The notes beneath the pieces are model-generated. The model searched no databases and was not told the origin of the DNA. It was given only the letters and a program-made list of their open reading frames with translations. A stretch of 61,788 nucleotides of DNA from Muribaculaceae bacterium (GTDB taxonomy: Bacteria > Bacteroidota > Bacteroidia > Bacteroidales > Muribaculaceae): assembly GCA_029062005.1 (NCBI GenBank), contig JAIDQZ010000023.1:1-61788 (forward strand). The letters are read 5' to 3'. The translations under genes were made by a program, and so were the position numbers. Shown in pieces: positions 28,399-37,473 of this stretch (positions are counted from its first letter, which is position 1; the number at the start of each line of letters is the position of its first letter).

Positions 28399-29112
28399 CT
28401 AATACTTTATTTTGTTTCTGTCTACTTTAATCCCGAGTAGCTCACACTTTTTCAGGAATTTCTCCAGATCTTTGCGATGATGATGTCGTAGCATAGGATA
28501 ATAGATGAAATCCGGCATGGCATTCTTGATTGACACTTTCAGTCTAAGAATCAGTTTGGCAAGTGTCCCAAGCTCAAAATCCGCATATTGCACGGGAGTC
28601 TTCCAATCGCCGTAAAGCAGCGTGAGGTGTCGGTCTGTGTTTTGTGGAATATTTATATTTATGCCTTTGAAAACATGGTTGACAGTATCTGTGAAATCCT
28701 CGTCAAAAAGGAATGTCGCTCCGGTATGCCGGATTCCTCCGCCCACATCCTCCAATACGTATACATCCATATATTCTCCGTTTCGCATAAATGAGTAAAG
28801 TCCGCGCCGCTCATATCTGATAAGTTCGAAGCCTTTATCTTTCAATATTGGCAGGAGAGCGTCAAACGCGTCTTCCTGCTCCTTTAGCAGATACAGATCG
28901 ATATCTTCATCCCACGAAATAAAGTCATTGTCTCTGATGATACCTAAAAGTGATCCGAAGGCAGGACCTGTCTTCACACCGCCATCATTCATTACAGATA
29001 AGAAATCTCTGAGATTGGCTAAGGATATTTCCTTATCAATTTTCTTTATTCCTAAATATAGAAATTTCCTTTTATATCTGAAAGAGCCTGTCGACGTACG
29101 TTTTTTTGCCAA
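28399..29112 (-). CDS. LicD family phosphotransferase
   Basis: LicD proteins transfer phosphocholine or related groups (phosphoethanolamine, ribitol phosphate) from CDP-activated donors to glycans. This 237-residue protein has the family core GSLLGIIRDNDFISWDEDIDLYLL, whose acidic residues bind metal, and a YMDVYVLED continuation. It lies 2 nt after the GT4 gene, with a cytidylyltransferase-like fusion two genes further upstream. A CDP-linked small alcohol amine is therefore a likely donor (inference). No choline uptake or kinase genes (licA/licB) are in the window. Confidence 0.88.
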   Translation of the reverse strand: MAKKRTSTGSFRYKRKFLYLGIKKIDKEISLANLRDFLSVMNDGGVKTGPAFGSLLGIIRDNDFISWDEDIDLYLLKEQEDAFDALLPILKDKGFELIRYERRGLYSFMRNGEYMDVYVLEDVGGGIRHTGATFLFDEDFTDTVNHVFKGININIPQNTDRHLTLLYGDWKTPVQYADFELGTLAKLILRLKVSIKNAMPDFIYYPMLRHHHRKDLEKFLKKCELLGIKVDRNKIKY

Positions 29113-29114
29113 AA

Positions 29115-30203
29115 CTAAGATTTTTTGAGATTTTCTATGACCTTCACCACAGATTCGTCGAAAGTAAGATTCATGCGGCTTTCCGACTTACTGTCAGATT
29201 CGGCTAATTTGATGAAAGATTCGTCTATAAGAGCTGCAAGTTGTTCGGAAGAGGCCGGATCAAAGATCTTTCCATTGCTTTCATCTATGAGACATGTGGA
29301 ACCGCATGCTTCCGAAAGCAAAGTGAAACAACCGCCGAGCAGCGCTTCATTAGTGACGGCTCCGAATGGCTCCTGAGAACTGGGTAGTACGAAAATATCA
29401 GCGATGTTATACCATGCTCTGATTTCAGCATCCTCGAACCTTCCCAAAAAGCGAATATCCCGGTTTGTTTCGGAGGCTTCTTTTTTAAGCTGCTCCTTCA
29501 ATGGACCGTCTCCTATGATTACAGTCGTGAAATCAGTATGAGTTTGTTTAACAGCCCTGATTAAGGTGGAAATATTCTTTACCTCTGCCAGCCTCCCCAC
29601 ATAGAGAAGAATCTTCTTATCAGCCAGATCATATCTGGTCTTGAATGCCTCTGATATTTCTTCAGCTTTTCTATAAAGCGGAATCTCTACCTTTTCATCT
29701 CTCATGATGGGCAACCATTGTCCTTTCCCATATTTATCCCTGAACCATCGGCATACTTTATCATCTACGAGCAGCAGGTCGTCCAAGAACGGAGTGACCA
29801 ACTTTCTTGCCAATTTGTGTGTGCGGGTGAAGTCTTTGCCATGTGCTACCATATCATAACTGTCGTCGCACATGGATATTACCTTCATTTTCTTTCTAAA
29901 CAGAAATTTATATGCCAGTGCCTGCAGTGTGATGAGCTTGAATTCAGGCACAATGACAATATCAGGATTATTTTCACGGATAATCTTCCATATGTTCTTA
30001 TGATAGGGGATTCCTAAAAATTCCCCCTTTTCAAGAATCTCCGGTTTGAACTTGCAGCGACGTTCGATTTTACCGATATCGTAGTTTTGGGATGAGTCTG
30101 TGCGCGACATAAAATACATCCTGCAGTCGAGCTTTTCATTCAGTGCATTATAAGTGTCAACCCTATAGGGGGCTACGTTGGTACGGAAAAACAAGTTTGC
30201 CAT
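29115..30203 (-). CDS. Glycosyltransferase, GT4-like
   Basis: A GT-B enzyme of 362 residues. The C-terminal half shows ILLYVGRLAEVKNISTLIRA, TTVIIGDGPLKEQLKKEA, IRFLGRF and the donor-binding FVLPSSQEPFGAVTNEALLGG (E(x7)E). The N-terminal LFFRTNVAPYRVDTYNAL is typical of acceptor domains. It sits 6 nt after the opine-dehydrogenase-like gene, within the suspected decoration block. The sugar cannot be told from sequence. Confidence 0.9.
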   Translation of the reverse strand: MANLFFRTNVAPYRVDTYNALNEKLDCRMYFMSRTDSSQNYDIGKIERRCKFKPEILEKGEFLGIPYHKNIWKIIRENNPDIVIVPEFKLITLQALAYKFLFRKKMKVISMCDDSYDMVAHGKDFTRTHKLARKLVTPFLDDLLLVDDKVCRWFRDKYGKGQWLPIMRDEKVEIPLYRKAEEISEAFKTRYDLADKKILLYVGRLAEVKNISTLIRAVKQTHTDFTTVIIGDGPLKEQLKKEASETNRDIRFLGRFEDAEIRAWYNIADIFVLPSSQEPFGAVTNEALLGGCFTLLSEACGSTCLIDESNGKIFDPASSEQLAALIDESFIKLAESDSKSESRMNLTFDESVVKVIENLKKS

Positions 30204-30209
30204 GAATGC

Positions 30210-31223
30210 TTACTGAATCTTTGCTTTCCCCCACGTATATACCTGATCAATTTTTGGGGTACTCACATTATATTTTTTTCCTAATTCCCAGATATATTTC
30301 AGGCTGTATCCGAAATCCTCTGTGAAATACCTGCTGCCGAAGTCCGGATACCATCCGCGATCGTCTTCCTTCATGGGCGATGTTATCCCTTTGAATCCTT
30401 CAATGGAAGATAGTTTCTCTTTTAACGATGCGGCATCATGGCTTTCATAATATTCCAGTAGAGGAACAAGACATTTGATGTCTACCGGCAGATGCTTGAG
30501 TATATCGAACAATTCGGCATCCATCTGAATCATAAGTTCTGCCGCTTCTTCGGTCCACTCCTCATAGAAGAGTATGTTGTGGTCAGACCTGGTATCATCT
30601 GTCCAGTCTTTAAACATTGTAAATAGACGGGCGGTATGCAGTATAGGATTGCTGTTGCTGATACTAACTTCCAGGTAATTGTTCCTCAATACGGTAGGGG
30701 TCTTGAACGCCGTTTCTGTCCACTGTCTGAATTCCTCTTTTTCTTTTTCAGAAGCTCTTTCGACTGCAATATTGAGTTCCGCCTTTGAAGAAAGCAGGTT
30801 TGCTTCATGTCCATATTCTTTTACCCTTGAAATAAAGGGGACTCGCTGGAATCCCCAGAGTCGGATATTATCAGGGATTATCTTCAACGCTTCAAAGAAG
30901 AAGCCGGAAGACGAGAACACAGCTCCCAGATAGCTTCTCTCTTTAAGATAAGGAGCAATAGCCTGCAGTTCAGATAAATTTGCATATCCTGGAACGGTAA
31001 GCAGTATGATATCCGCATCCGGAATTATATCCGATGGGCGGTCGGTTATGTGCTTGATTTCTCCTGTCAGTTTTCCATTTGGAGTATTTATAACCAGACA
31101 CTTGCTCCATTTCGCGGGTCTGCGGCTCAGGACCGAGACATTGTATCCTTGAGCAGAAAGCCAGCCTGTAATGACATGTCCTAAAGATCCTCCTCCGACT
31201 ATGACAATATTCCGGATATTCAT
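30210..31223 (-). CDS. NAD/NADP octopine/nopaline dehydrogenase family protein
   Basis: A 337-residue protein with an N-terminal Rossmann motif IVIVGGGSLGHVITGW and, in the second half, the opine-dehydrogenase domain (NSNPILHTARLF with the likely catalytic histidine, and SRYFTEDFGYSLKYI). Family members reductively join an amine and a 2-oxo acid. In this operon it lies between a cytidylyltransferase/PLP-domain fusion and a GT/LicD pair, so its amine may be the product of that fusion (inference). The frame is open up to 31292, but that would overlap the upstream gene; ATG 31223 starts exactly at the Rossmann strand and leaves a 38-bp gap. Confidence 0.82.
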   Translation of the reverse strand: MNIRNIVIVGGGSLGHVITGWLSAQGYNVSVLSRRPAKWSKCLVINTPNGKLTGEIKHITDRPSDIIPDADIILLTVPGYANLSELQAIAPYLKERSYLGAVFSSSGFFFEALKIIPDNIRLWGFQRVPFISRVKEYGHEANLLSSKAELNIAVERASEKEKEEFRQWTETAFKTPTVLRNNYLEVSISNSNPILHTARLFTMFKDWTDDTRSDHNILFYEEWTEEAAELMIQMDAELFDILKHLPVDIKCLVPLLEYYESHDAASLKEKLSSIEGFKGITSPMKEDDRGWYPDFGSRYFTEDFGYSLKYIWELGKKYNVSTPKIDQVYTWGKAKIQ

Positions 31224-31261
31224 ATTGTTGTCTCTTGATTCAATTGCAACTCTATGGAATG

Positions 31262-33076
31262 TTATCCGAGTATATCCATAAAGGCTTTGCAAAGAGCGTG
31301 ATTGTCTTCCCTGTTGCGGATTGCTATGCGTATATATTGTTTGCCGTCATGAAAACCTTTCTTTGCCGAGCAGTCTTTGATGAGAATATCGTAGTCGGTG
31401 ATAAGGCGTAGCGCGAGTTCATGAGACGTGATACCTCCGGTCAGCTCGCAGAGGAAATAATTTGCCTGGGAAGGGATAGCTCTCAATCCTGGAATTTTCG
31501 TCAGTTCCTGATGGAATTCTTTTCTCTCTTTGCGGAAGAGAGCGCATGAATGAGCATAATCAGTCTCATATTTCCCGAATATCTGCATGTAGAATTCAGC
31601 AAATGAATTGATGTTCCATATTGCCACGTTATTCTTCATGCGTGATATCATATTTTCATCTCCGGATGCAAGCACCCCGAGACGGAGCCCGGGCACCCCG
31701 TAGGACTTAGAGATGCTTTTCATCACACATACTGAGGGATGCGACTCAAGCAGTTCATTTTTCAGCAAGGTATTCTCGAATCCCTTGTCAGAGAAGTCGA
31801 CAAAAGACTCATCGACAATAAGCCGGATCCCTTTTCCTTCAGCCCATGTTATGAGCCGGATCAAATCAGCGAAAGGTATGAAGTTGCCTGAAGGATTGTC
31901 CGGGTTGACAAGCAGCAGGGAATTAATTTCGTTTTTGGAGAAAAACGCCATAAGATCATCGGCTGTATAGGCGAAATCATCATTGTCTGGCCGGAATATG
32001 ACGAGTGATTCTGAATCCCGTCGGTTAGGATACTCTTCGAATGTCGGATAGATCACTCCGAGCTTTCCCTCCAGATTCTCCATTAGACATTTTATCAATT
32101 CGGCAGCCCCGTTTCCTGCTACGACATATCTTTGGCGTATTCCGAAATATTTGCCGGCGAGAAGTGAGTTGATTCCCATTCCGGATGGATAATCGCGGAG
32201 TAGGGATTCGAAGTTGGCTTTCATCTCGTCGATCATCCTCTTCCGAGGGAAATATGGATTGACGAGATAGCAGAAATCCAGTAGTCCGGGATATCTCCAG
32301 TAGCCACCGAAACTATGCTGAAGCTTGCGGAGTTTCTCTTCCGGAGTTGCAAACATGGTCTCGGCTATTCGCAGATCCTGCACATCGTCGATTTCATACC
32401 ATCTGGAGTCAATGGGGATTGCCTTTATATTGGCGGTGTCGATCAGTGTAATCACCCTCAATACCTGTTCGTAATATTCGTTCTCTCCAAGCACTTTGAT
32501 ATACGCCTCAAGAAAAGGGAGATAATGATCGCGACAGAATTCCTTTGTCAGCCGGTAGACATTTACCGTCTTGTAATAATAAGGTACATCCTCATATCGG
32601 AATGACTTTTTCGGAATGAAGTTGATGATGTTCTGTTCATCATCAATCCTAACCATTGTTCCGTCCATCCAGTTCTGGTATTTAGCTACAAGAGCTACGT
32701 TAGGATATCCAGCGTTGATGGCTTCATGCAGTATGGAATCGTCAAGGATCAGATCGCTTTCGAGAAGGAGTGTGTCATCCTCTTCCATATAGTCACGTGT
32801 CATCCAAAGTGAGTATATGTTGTTGGTTCGGTCATATACGGGGTTGTCTATGAAGACAATGTCAAGGTCCTGAAAGCGGGATGAGATATATTGTCGAAGT
32901 TTGGAACCTTCGTATCCGGTCACTATTATGATTCTTTCTAAATCGAGTGCGGAAAGCTGAGTCAGCATACGATCGATCAAACGTACGCCGTTGACCTCAA
33001 GCATGCATTTTGTGTTGTCAGCTGTAAACTCGCCGAGCCTCCGTCCCATCCCGGCTGCCAGTATTATAGCTTGCAT
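31262..33076 (-). CDS. Nucleotidyltransferase fused to a CobD/HisC-like PLP enzyme
   Basis: A 604-residue two-domain protein. Residues 1-240 form a LicC-like nucleotidyltransferase (AIILAAGMGRRLGEFTADNT near 3-22, then KCM; metal-binding ESD at 106-108). Residues 250-604 form a fold-type I PLP enzyme: GNGAAELI at 321-328, NPDNPSGN at 391-398, DESF at 422-425, the PLP lysine K457 in SISKSYGVPGLRLG, and a closing RIAIRNREDN with R587. The last motif resembles CobD (threonine-phosphate decarboxylase) more than HisC. A decarboxylase acting on a phospho-amino acid would make an amino-alcohol phosphate that the first domain could activate with CTP, for LicD to transfer (inference). An ordinary aminotransferase is the alternative. 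Confidence 0.82.
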   Translation of the reverse strand: MQAIILAAGMGRRLGEFTADNTKCMLEVNGVRLIDRMLTQLSALDLERIIIVTGYEGSKLRQYISSRFQDLDIVFIDNPVYDRTNNIYSLWMTRDYMEEDDTLLLESDLILDDSILHEAINAGYPNVALVAKYQNWMDGTMVRIDDEQNIINFIPKKSFRYEDVPYYYKTVNVYRLTKEFCRDHYLPFLEAYIKVLGENEYYEQVLRVITLIDTANIKAIPIDSRWYEIDDVQDLRIAETMFATPEEKLRKLQHSFGGYWRYPGLLDFCYLVNPYFPRKRMIDEMKANFESLLRDYPSGMGINSLLAGKYFGIRQRYVVAGNGAAELIKCLMENLEGKLGVIYPTFEEYPNRRDSESLVIFRPDNDDFAYTADDLMAFFSKNEINSLLLVNPDNPSGNFIPFADLIRLITWAEGKGIRLIVDESFVDFSDKGFENTLLKNELLESHPSVCVMKSISKSYGVPGLRLGVLASGDENMISRMKNNVAIWNINSFAEFYMQIFGKYETDYAHSCALFRKERKEFHQELTKIPGLRAIPSQANYFLCELTGGITSHELALRLITDYDILIKDCSAKKGFHDGKQYIRIAIRNREDNHALCKAFMDILG

Positions 33077-33119
33077 ACAAATTTGTTTTTATCCTCTTAC
33101 GTTGTAGATGTACGAGGAT

Positions 33120-33881
33120 TCATAATTCTTTCTTTGGAGAGTCCTTGCGGTGACTCTTGTTTTTGAATTCCATCGAGAGAAGCGACGGAAGTGTTGACAG
33201 GATTCCCCAGCACCTCTTTATCTGTTTCCGGGGCTCTGAATATATTCGATATATGAATTCAAGATGGTTTCTTACCATCCAAGCCGGAGCTCTCTTGATG
33301 TTGAGACCGCTGAAGAAATTAAACGTGGCCCCAATGGCTATCATGATCCCATGGTGAAGATGCGGTTTCAAGAGTGCCATGAAGCGTTCCTGCTTTGGCG
33401 CTCCGAGAGCAATCCATATTATTTCGGCTTTGTCGTCATCGATCATCTTGGCTATACCCTCGTAGTCGAAATCCTCGACAGGAAGAAAGGGGAGCTCCTT
33501 GAAAGTCATATTCTCTACCGAAGGATTGATTTTCTTGAGTTCTTTCTTCAGACTGTCGAGTGTACTTTGCTGAGTTCCCAAAAAAATCATTCGGTATTTA
33601 TTGCCTTTGACTATATCGTAGAATATGTCGCTACCTGCATATTGACCACGCTTGATGCCATAGATCCATTTCAGATATACGGGCACGTAGCTGCTGTCGC
33701 AGATGGAAAACATTCCGCCGTTGATGACATCCAGATATTCCTTGTTTCTATATGTGTTGTTGAGGATATTTCCGTCGGAAACGCAGATATAATCGCTACC
33801 TGGCTTTTCCAGGCGCGACGAGATAGCCTTATGAATCGCAGATTTGTCGAATTCATAACGGATATTAAAGTAGCGTTCCAT
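33120..33881 (-). CDS. WecG/TagA/CpsF family glycosyltransferase
   Basis: GT26-type enzyme that adds the second sugar (ManNAc or related) to undecaprenyl-diphosphate-HexNAc. The 253-residue protein shows DGNILNNTY, YAGSDIFYDI, IWIALGAPKQERFM, AIGATFNFFSGLNIKRAPAW and the closing LEFIYRIYSEPRKQIKR. It pairs logically with the WecA-type transferase at 8 kb. Gaps of 150 bp upstream and 43 bp downstream separate it from its neighbours. Confidence 0.92.
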   Translation of the reverse strand: MERYFNIRYEFDKSAIHKAISSRLEKPGSDYICVSDGNILNNTYRNKEYLDVINGGMFSICDSSYVPVYLKWIYGIKRGQYAGSDIFYDIVKGNKYRMIFLGTQQSTLDSLKKELKKINPSVENMTFKELPFLPVEDFDYEGIAKMIDDDKAEIIWIALGAPKQERFMALLKPHLHHGIMIAIGATFNFFSGLNIKRAPAWMVRNHLEFIYRIYSEPRKQIKRCWGILSTLPSLLSMEFKNKSHRKDSPKKEL

Positions 33882-33917
33882 CTTCAGCGTTTAAGGTTGA
33901 ATTCATATTGAATAATT

Positions 33918-33945
33918 AATAAACGTTTCTCAGGGAGCGTTTATT
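33918..33945. other. Intergenic hairpin upstream of the WecG-like gene
   Basis: AATAAACG (33918-33925) and CGTTTATT (33938-33945) pair perfectly around a 12-nt loop. There is no clear T-run on either strand. It may be a weak intra-operon attenuator or an RNA-stability element; no promoter was found in the gap. Confidence 0.35.
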
Positions 33946-34031
33946 TTGTAATGATGTCAATAAATAAGCAGATCTCCTGTTTGCACTGATCATTTGTAAA
34001 TCCTGATTATACAGGAATATGGCGCTTTCGA

Positions 34032-35144
34032 TCAATCGTCTGATTCGTCAACCGCTTTTCTGAGTGCATCGATATAACCTCTGCCATGAGAGAGGTCCGG
34101 CTCCATATAATTCCCCTCACCCCATTCATTCCAGGATTTCAGGAAAATTATTTGTCGGTCTGCCGGTTTATCCTTAACTGCATTGATGGCATCCAGAGCA
34201 TGTCTGTAGAAGTATTCGGGCTTTGAATTGTAGAGTATCATGCCGTTGCGTCCCGATCGTGGGGAGTGATCCCACTGTGGTATGATCATAGGAGCCACGT
34301 CATTGTCGCGCTCCTTGTCGGTGATGAAGTTATGGTATACCTCTTTATAATCCATTGCATAAGGCGGCACTCTGTGGGTAATGCCATGAATGTATTTCTT
34401 GGCATGTTTTATTATCTTGCCCAGTATACCCAACTTTTTAAGCATCGGACTTAACTCTTTGTCGAGTCTCTGATACATCACCATATCGAAACCTTTGGTG
34501 ATAAATTCGTTTTTGTCCATTTCAGGTCGACCAAGATACCCTACTGTGAAGATTCCGTCGAATCCTGCTTCCTTTGCAAGCTGCTGAAACCTTTCGAGGT
34601 ATTCCTTCGGAAGGCTAATAGGATCGAATATGACAAGGAGAGGCTTATTACCGACCTTTATATATCTCTTATCATGGAATGCCTTCAGCAGATATTCGAA
34701 ATGCTGCCGGATATCCTCTTCTCCTGGATAGGTCTGTTCCATCAGAAGTTTGTTGGTAGAGGAGCCGTCGCTGTTCCATGTTTTTGAGTACCAGCTGTGG
34801 TTTGCCCATCCGAGGCAGAAGGGAAAGTCCGGCTTGCCGCTGTCAAGCACTTCGTCGAAAATCTCACCCATGAGACGGCGACCGTTGCCAAACCAATAGT
34901 GCCAGTACATGAATCCTGTCACTCCCGCCTCCTTCGCCATCTCTGCCTGTGCTTCCCTCACTTCGGAGTCCTTTAAATTGTAGTAGCCGAGTTCTGTAGG
35001 TACACGAGGCTGGTCATGTCCTTTGAAATAGGCTTTGGCTTTACCTACGTTAGTCCACTCCGTGAATCCTTTTCCCCACCATTCATCATTTTCCTTGAAT
35101 GCGTGAAATTGGGGAAGATACAGTGCTATAATCGTTTCTTTCAT
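34032..35144 (-). CDS. WbsX-like (GH99-like domain) protein
   Basis: A 370-residue protein of the WbsX/glycosyltransferase family found in O-antigen and capsule loci. Characteristic blocks are ALYLPQFHAFKENDEWWGKG, FTEWTNVGKAK, YWFGNGRRLM, LGWANHSWYSKTW, IIPQWDHSPRSGRNG and FLKSWNEWGEGNYMEPD. These match GH99-related domains that may be hydrolases or transferases; the exact reaction is not settled for the family. It overlaps the polymerase-like gene by 4 nt. Confidence 0.85.
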   Translation of the reverse strand: MKETIIALYLPQFHAFKENDEWWGKGFTEWTNVGKAKAYFKGHDQPRVPTELGYYNLKDSEVREAQAEMAKEAGVTGFMYWHYWFGNGRRLMGEIFDEVLDSGKPDFPFCLGWANHSWYSKTWNSDGSSTNKLLMEQTYPGEEDIRQHFEYLLKAFHDKRYIKVGNKPLLVIFDPISLPKEYLERFQQLAKEAGFDGIFTVGYLGRPEMDKNEFITKGFDMVMYQRLDKELSPMLKKLGILGKIIKHAKKYIHGITHRVPPYAMDYKEVYHNFITDKERDNDVAPMIIPQWDHSPRSGRNGMILYNSKPEYFYRHALDAINAVKDKPADRQIIFLKSWNEWGEGNYMEPDLSHGRGYIDALRKAVDESDD

Positions 35145-36334
35145 CTTTGAGCGATATACTTCTGATTTGATTCGGTTCCGGTTGTGGATTCCCGATCTTT
35201 CTCATCTTTTGCGATGTATATTCCTGCTACGAACGTGAATAGCCATGAATACCAGAACGGATATGAGCGTTGCAAAAAGCAGAGGGCTATCAGTATAAAG
35301 AAACTGATTGTGTAGCGGTAATCAGGACGGGATGGGATCAGACTCAGATACAAAAGAAATGCTAATATCGTACCGATCATTCCATAATACAGGATATATA
35401 TCTTGTAGCCGGCACCTCCGATAAGAGCCATATTCGCTTTTGTCTTGACTCCAATCCAAAAGTATTTAGTGCCGAGTGATTTGTCATATTCATAATCGGT
35501 ATTGTTGAAAAAACGGTTATTACCCTTGATTCCATCGCTTTCATCGCGTTCCAGGCGACTGATAATCAAATCATTGAGAGCATTGTCTCCACCGCTCCAT
35601 AGATATGCGCCTGCAGAAATGGCTGTTATTGATGCAGCGACAGCCAAGAATTTCATCAGACTGTTGACCTTAAGTAATATGAATCCGATGGCACTTAGTA
35701 GATAACCTGCAAGAGAAAATGAAAAGATCACTCCGAGAGCCAACACATACAGCCATTTACATTTCTTGAAGTTAAACCGATTGGCTACCATCAGGAATGT
35801 ATCTACAAGGGCTTGATGTCCCGGTTCAAGGAAAAATGCATTGAAGCGTTCGAACAGTCCTCGGTTTTCAGTGGTCTTGATATAGAAGATATAATTGGTA
35901 TATGGCGGGTAATCAGAGTGGTTAAATGTTCCGACAGACGGTAATGTGGTAAACAATAGTAACCAATACAGAATAAGGGCTGGAATAAGAAGGATCGCAT
36001 ACCATTTGGTGGTGAATTTCAGCAAGTCTTTCAAATATTCATAAGGAAGTTGCATCAGGTATAATACCGGAAAGTATTGCATCGCCGTCATAAAACCGGC
36101 TGACCACCCATCGAGCCACATTGACCATAATGTCAATCCGAGAATGGCGAGAAGCACCCATCCTGACTTGGCATCAATATTGAATCTGATAGGCAGAAAA
36201 CTCATTGATATCAGCATGCCGGCGTTTGCTAATACTAGCAAGGGCATCAACGGCAACACCAACATTGGCCATGCATAGGTTGAGGTAAGAAGCCACCAGA
36301 GATTTACAATCTTAAATATTGTCCACATTGTCAA
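35141..36334 (-). CDS. Wzy-like O-antigen/capsule polymerase (putative)
   Basis: A 397-residue protein with about ten or eleven membrane segments and a central soluble loop (about 245-300, containing SRLERDESDGIKGNNRFFNN). This architecture, together with its location beside a flippase and transferases, fits a Wzy polymerase, which joins repeat units in the periplasm. Wzy proteins share little sequence, so the call rests on topology and context. A 190-bp AT-rich gap precedes it, and the WbsX gene overlaps its 3' end. Confidence 0.7.
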   Translation of the reverse strand: MTMWTIFKIVNLWWLLTSTYAWPMLVLPLMPLLVLANAGMLISMSFLPIRFNIDAKSGWVLLAILGLTLWSMWLDGWSAGFMTAMQYFPVLYLMQLPYEYLKDLLKFTTKWYAILLIPALILYWLLLFTTLPSVGTFNHSDYPPYTNYIFYIKTTENRGLFERFNAFFLEPGHQALVDTFLMVANRFNFKKCKWLYVLALGVIFSFSLAGYLLSAIGFILLKVNSLMKFLAVAASITAISAGAYLWSGGDNALNDLIISRLERDESDGIKGNNRFFNNTDYEYDKSLGTKYFWIGVKTKANMALIGGAGYKIYILYYGMIGTILAFLLYLSLIPSRPDYRYTISFFILIALCFLQRSYPFWYSWLFTFVAGIYIAKDEKDRESTTGTESNQKYIAQR

Positions 36335-36524
36335 ACGTTATCAAGTAGGTGTCTTATATAGTTGTATTTATTTAGACAAATATGAATTGCCGAATTCTAT
36401 AATTAACTCGGGAATGAAATAACTGAACCGTATTCATATCGCTTTAGTTGTTATACTAAGAATGTTGGCAGGTAAAAATTCATATATCTTTATCTTAATC
36501 TTAACCTAAGAGAAGATCCAGTTT
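36335..36524. other. 190-bp AT-rich intergenic gap in the polysaccharide operon
   Basis: I find no open frame, no consensus -7 box on the minus strand and no strong hairpin here. Transcription from the 39-kb promoter could run through it. Confidence 0.4.
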
Positions 36525-37469
36525 CTAAAATTCAATAATAGAAAAATCTTTTTTTCCAATTAGCGCAGCAAATTCAGGGAATCCGCTATTATACATATCT
36601 TCAGTTCGGAGAAGGGTGATTTTTTCAGCTTTTGCAAGTGCGAAGAGGTCGATGAAGCTTTTCATATAAACATCAAGTCCTTTCCCTGATTGAGAGAAAT
36701 GAGCCATTTCACCAGGAATAGTTATAATGTTATGAATATGTTTTTTTGCTTCATATAGAAATCTACGACTATCTGAGGTCAACAATACTGGAGAATTGTC
36801 TAACCCGGATTCGGATATCAAAGTCTTTATTTTATCTATGCATTTTTGAATGAGATATTCTTTTCTGGATTCTGATGTGGGGTTGAAATATCTTTCTTCA
36901 AAATCACCCAAAAGATTTTGGAATCGTAATGTGATAGCGGTATAAGATGATGGCAGTGAAAGGTTGTCAAGAGCAGCCTGAAGTGCAGGGGAAGGTCTAA
37001 AAAGAAATTTAAAGGTGTCAGCCCATCGTTCTTTCATTATGTGGGAGTTCCCATATACATGAATTTGCTGTTTGCCAATTAATCCCCTCTGAAGGATTCT
37101 ATATTGATTGAATGATTCCTCTTCCTCAGTAATGTCTGATGACTTAAAGTAACTATAAAGCTCAAGCCTTTTTGTCATTAGTAGAGACTTGCTTATTTCT
37201 CCGGGTTTAAGCCGCCAATCGTATGTAGATGGTATAAGAATGTCGTTTAATGCAAATGGAGATTGGTGGTCAATTCGAAAAGGGATATTAAGCTCTTGAC
37301 AAACTAAAAACACTGATAATATGTGTCGAAGCCTGTCGGTAAGTCCATATGCTGTCTGTATTGGATCAAATCTAACTACGGCAATTGATTTCCCTTTTTT
37401 GAATCCAAGTGGATCATAAAATTCAAGTAGAGTTCTTAAATGTCTTAGATTTTTCCTCAAAGAAGTCAT
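36525..37469 (-). CDS. Putative glycosyltransferase with fucosyltransferase-like features
   Basis: A 314-residue protein that I do not recognise by name. It shows a pattern reminiscent of GDP-fucose transferases of the NodZ/GT23 or GT11 type: an early GLTDRLRHILSVFLVCQ, AITLRFQN in the middle, VLLTSDSRRFLYEAKK and a late SFIDLFALAKAEKITLLRTE. It starts 4 nt after the flippase gene. AT-rich composition matches the flippase. Without structure prediction the family link is tentative. Confidence 0.55.
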   Translation of the reverse strand: MTSLRKNLRHLRTLLEFYDPLGFKKGKSIAVVRFDPIQTAYGLTDRLRHILSVFLVCQELNIPFRIDHQSPFALNDILIPSTYDWRLKPGEISKSLLMTKRLELYSYFKSSDITEEEESFNQYRILQRGLIGKQQIHVYGNSHIMKERWADTFKFLFRPSPALQAALDNLSLPSSYTAITLRFQNLLGDFEERYFNPTSESRKEYLIQKCIDKIKTLISESGLDNSPVLLTSDSRRFLYEAKKHIHNIITIPGEMAHFSQSGKGLDVYMKSFIDLFALAKAEKITLLRTEDMYNSGFPEFAALIGKKDFSIIEF

Positions 37470-37473
37470 AATG

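Noticed and set aside
31224..31292. Upstream start for the opine dehydrogenase family gene
   Set aside because: It would overlap the fusion gene by 31 nt, and the Rossmann fold begins right after ATG 31223.
31262..33076. 2-aminoethylphosphonate (PntC-type) pathway
   Set aside because: No PEP mutase or phosphonopyruvate decarboxylase gene is in the operon, and the PLP domain looks CobD/HisC-like rather than an AEP transaminase. It remains a lesser alternative.
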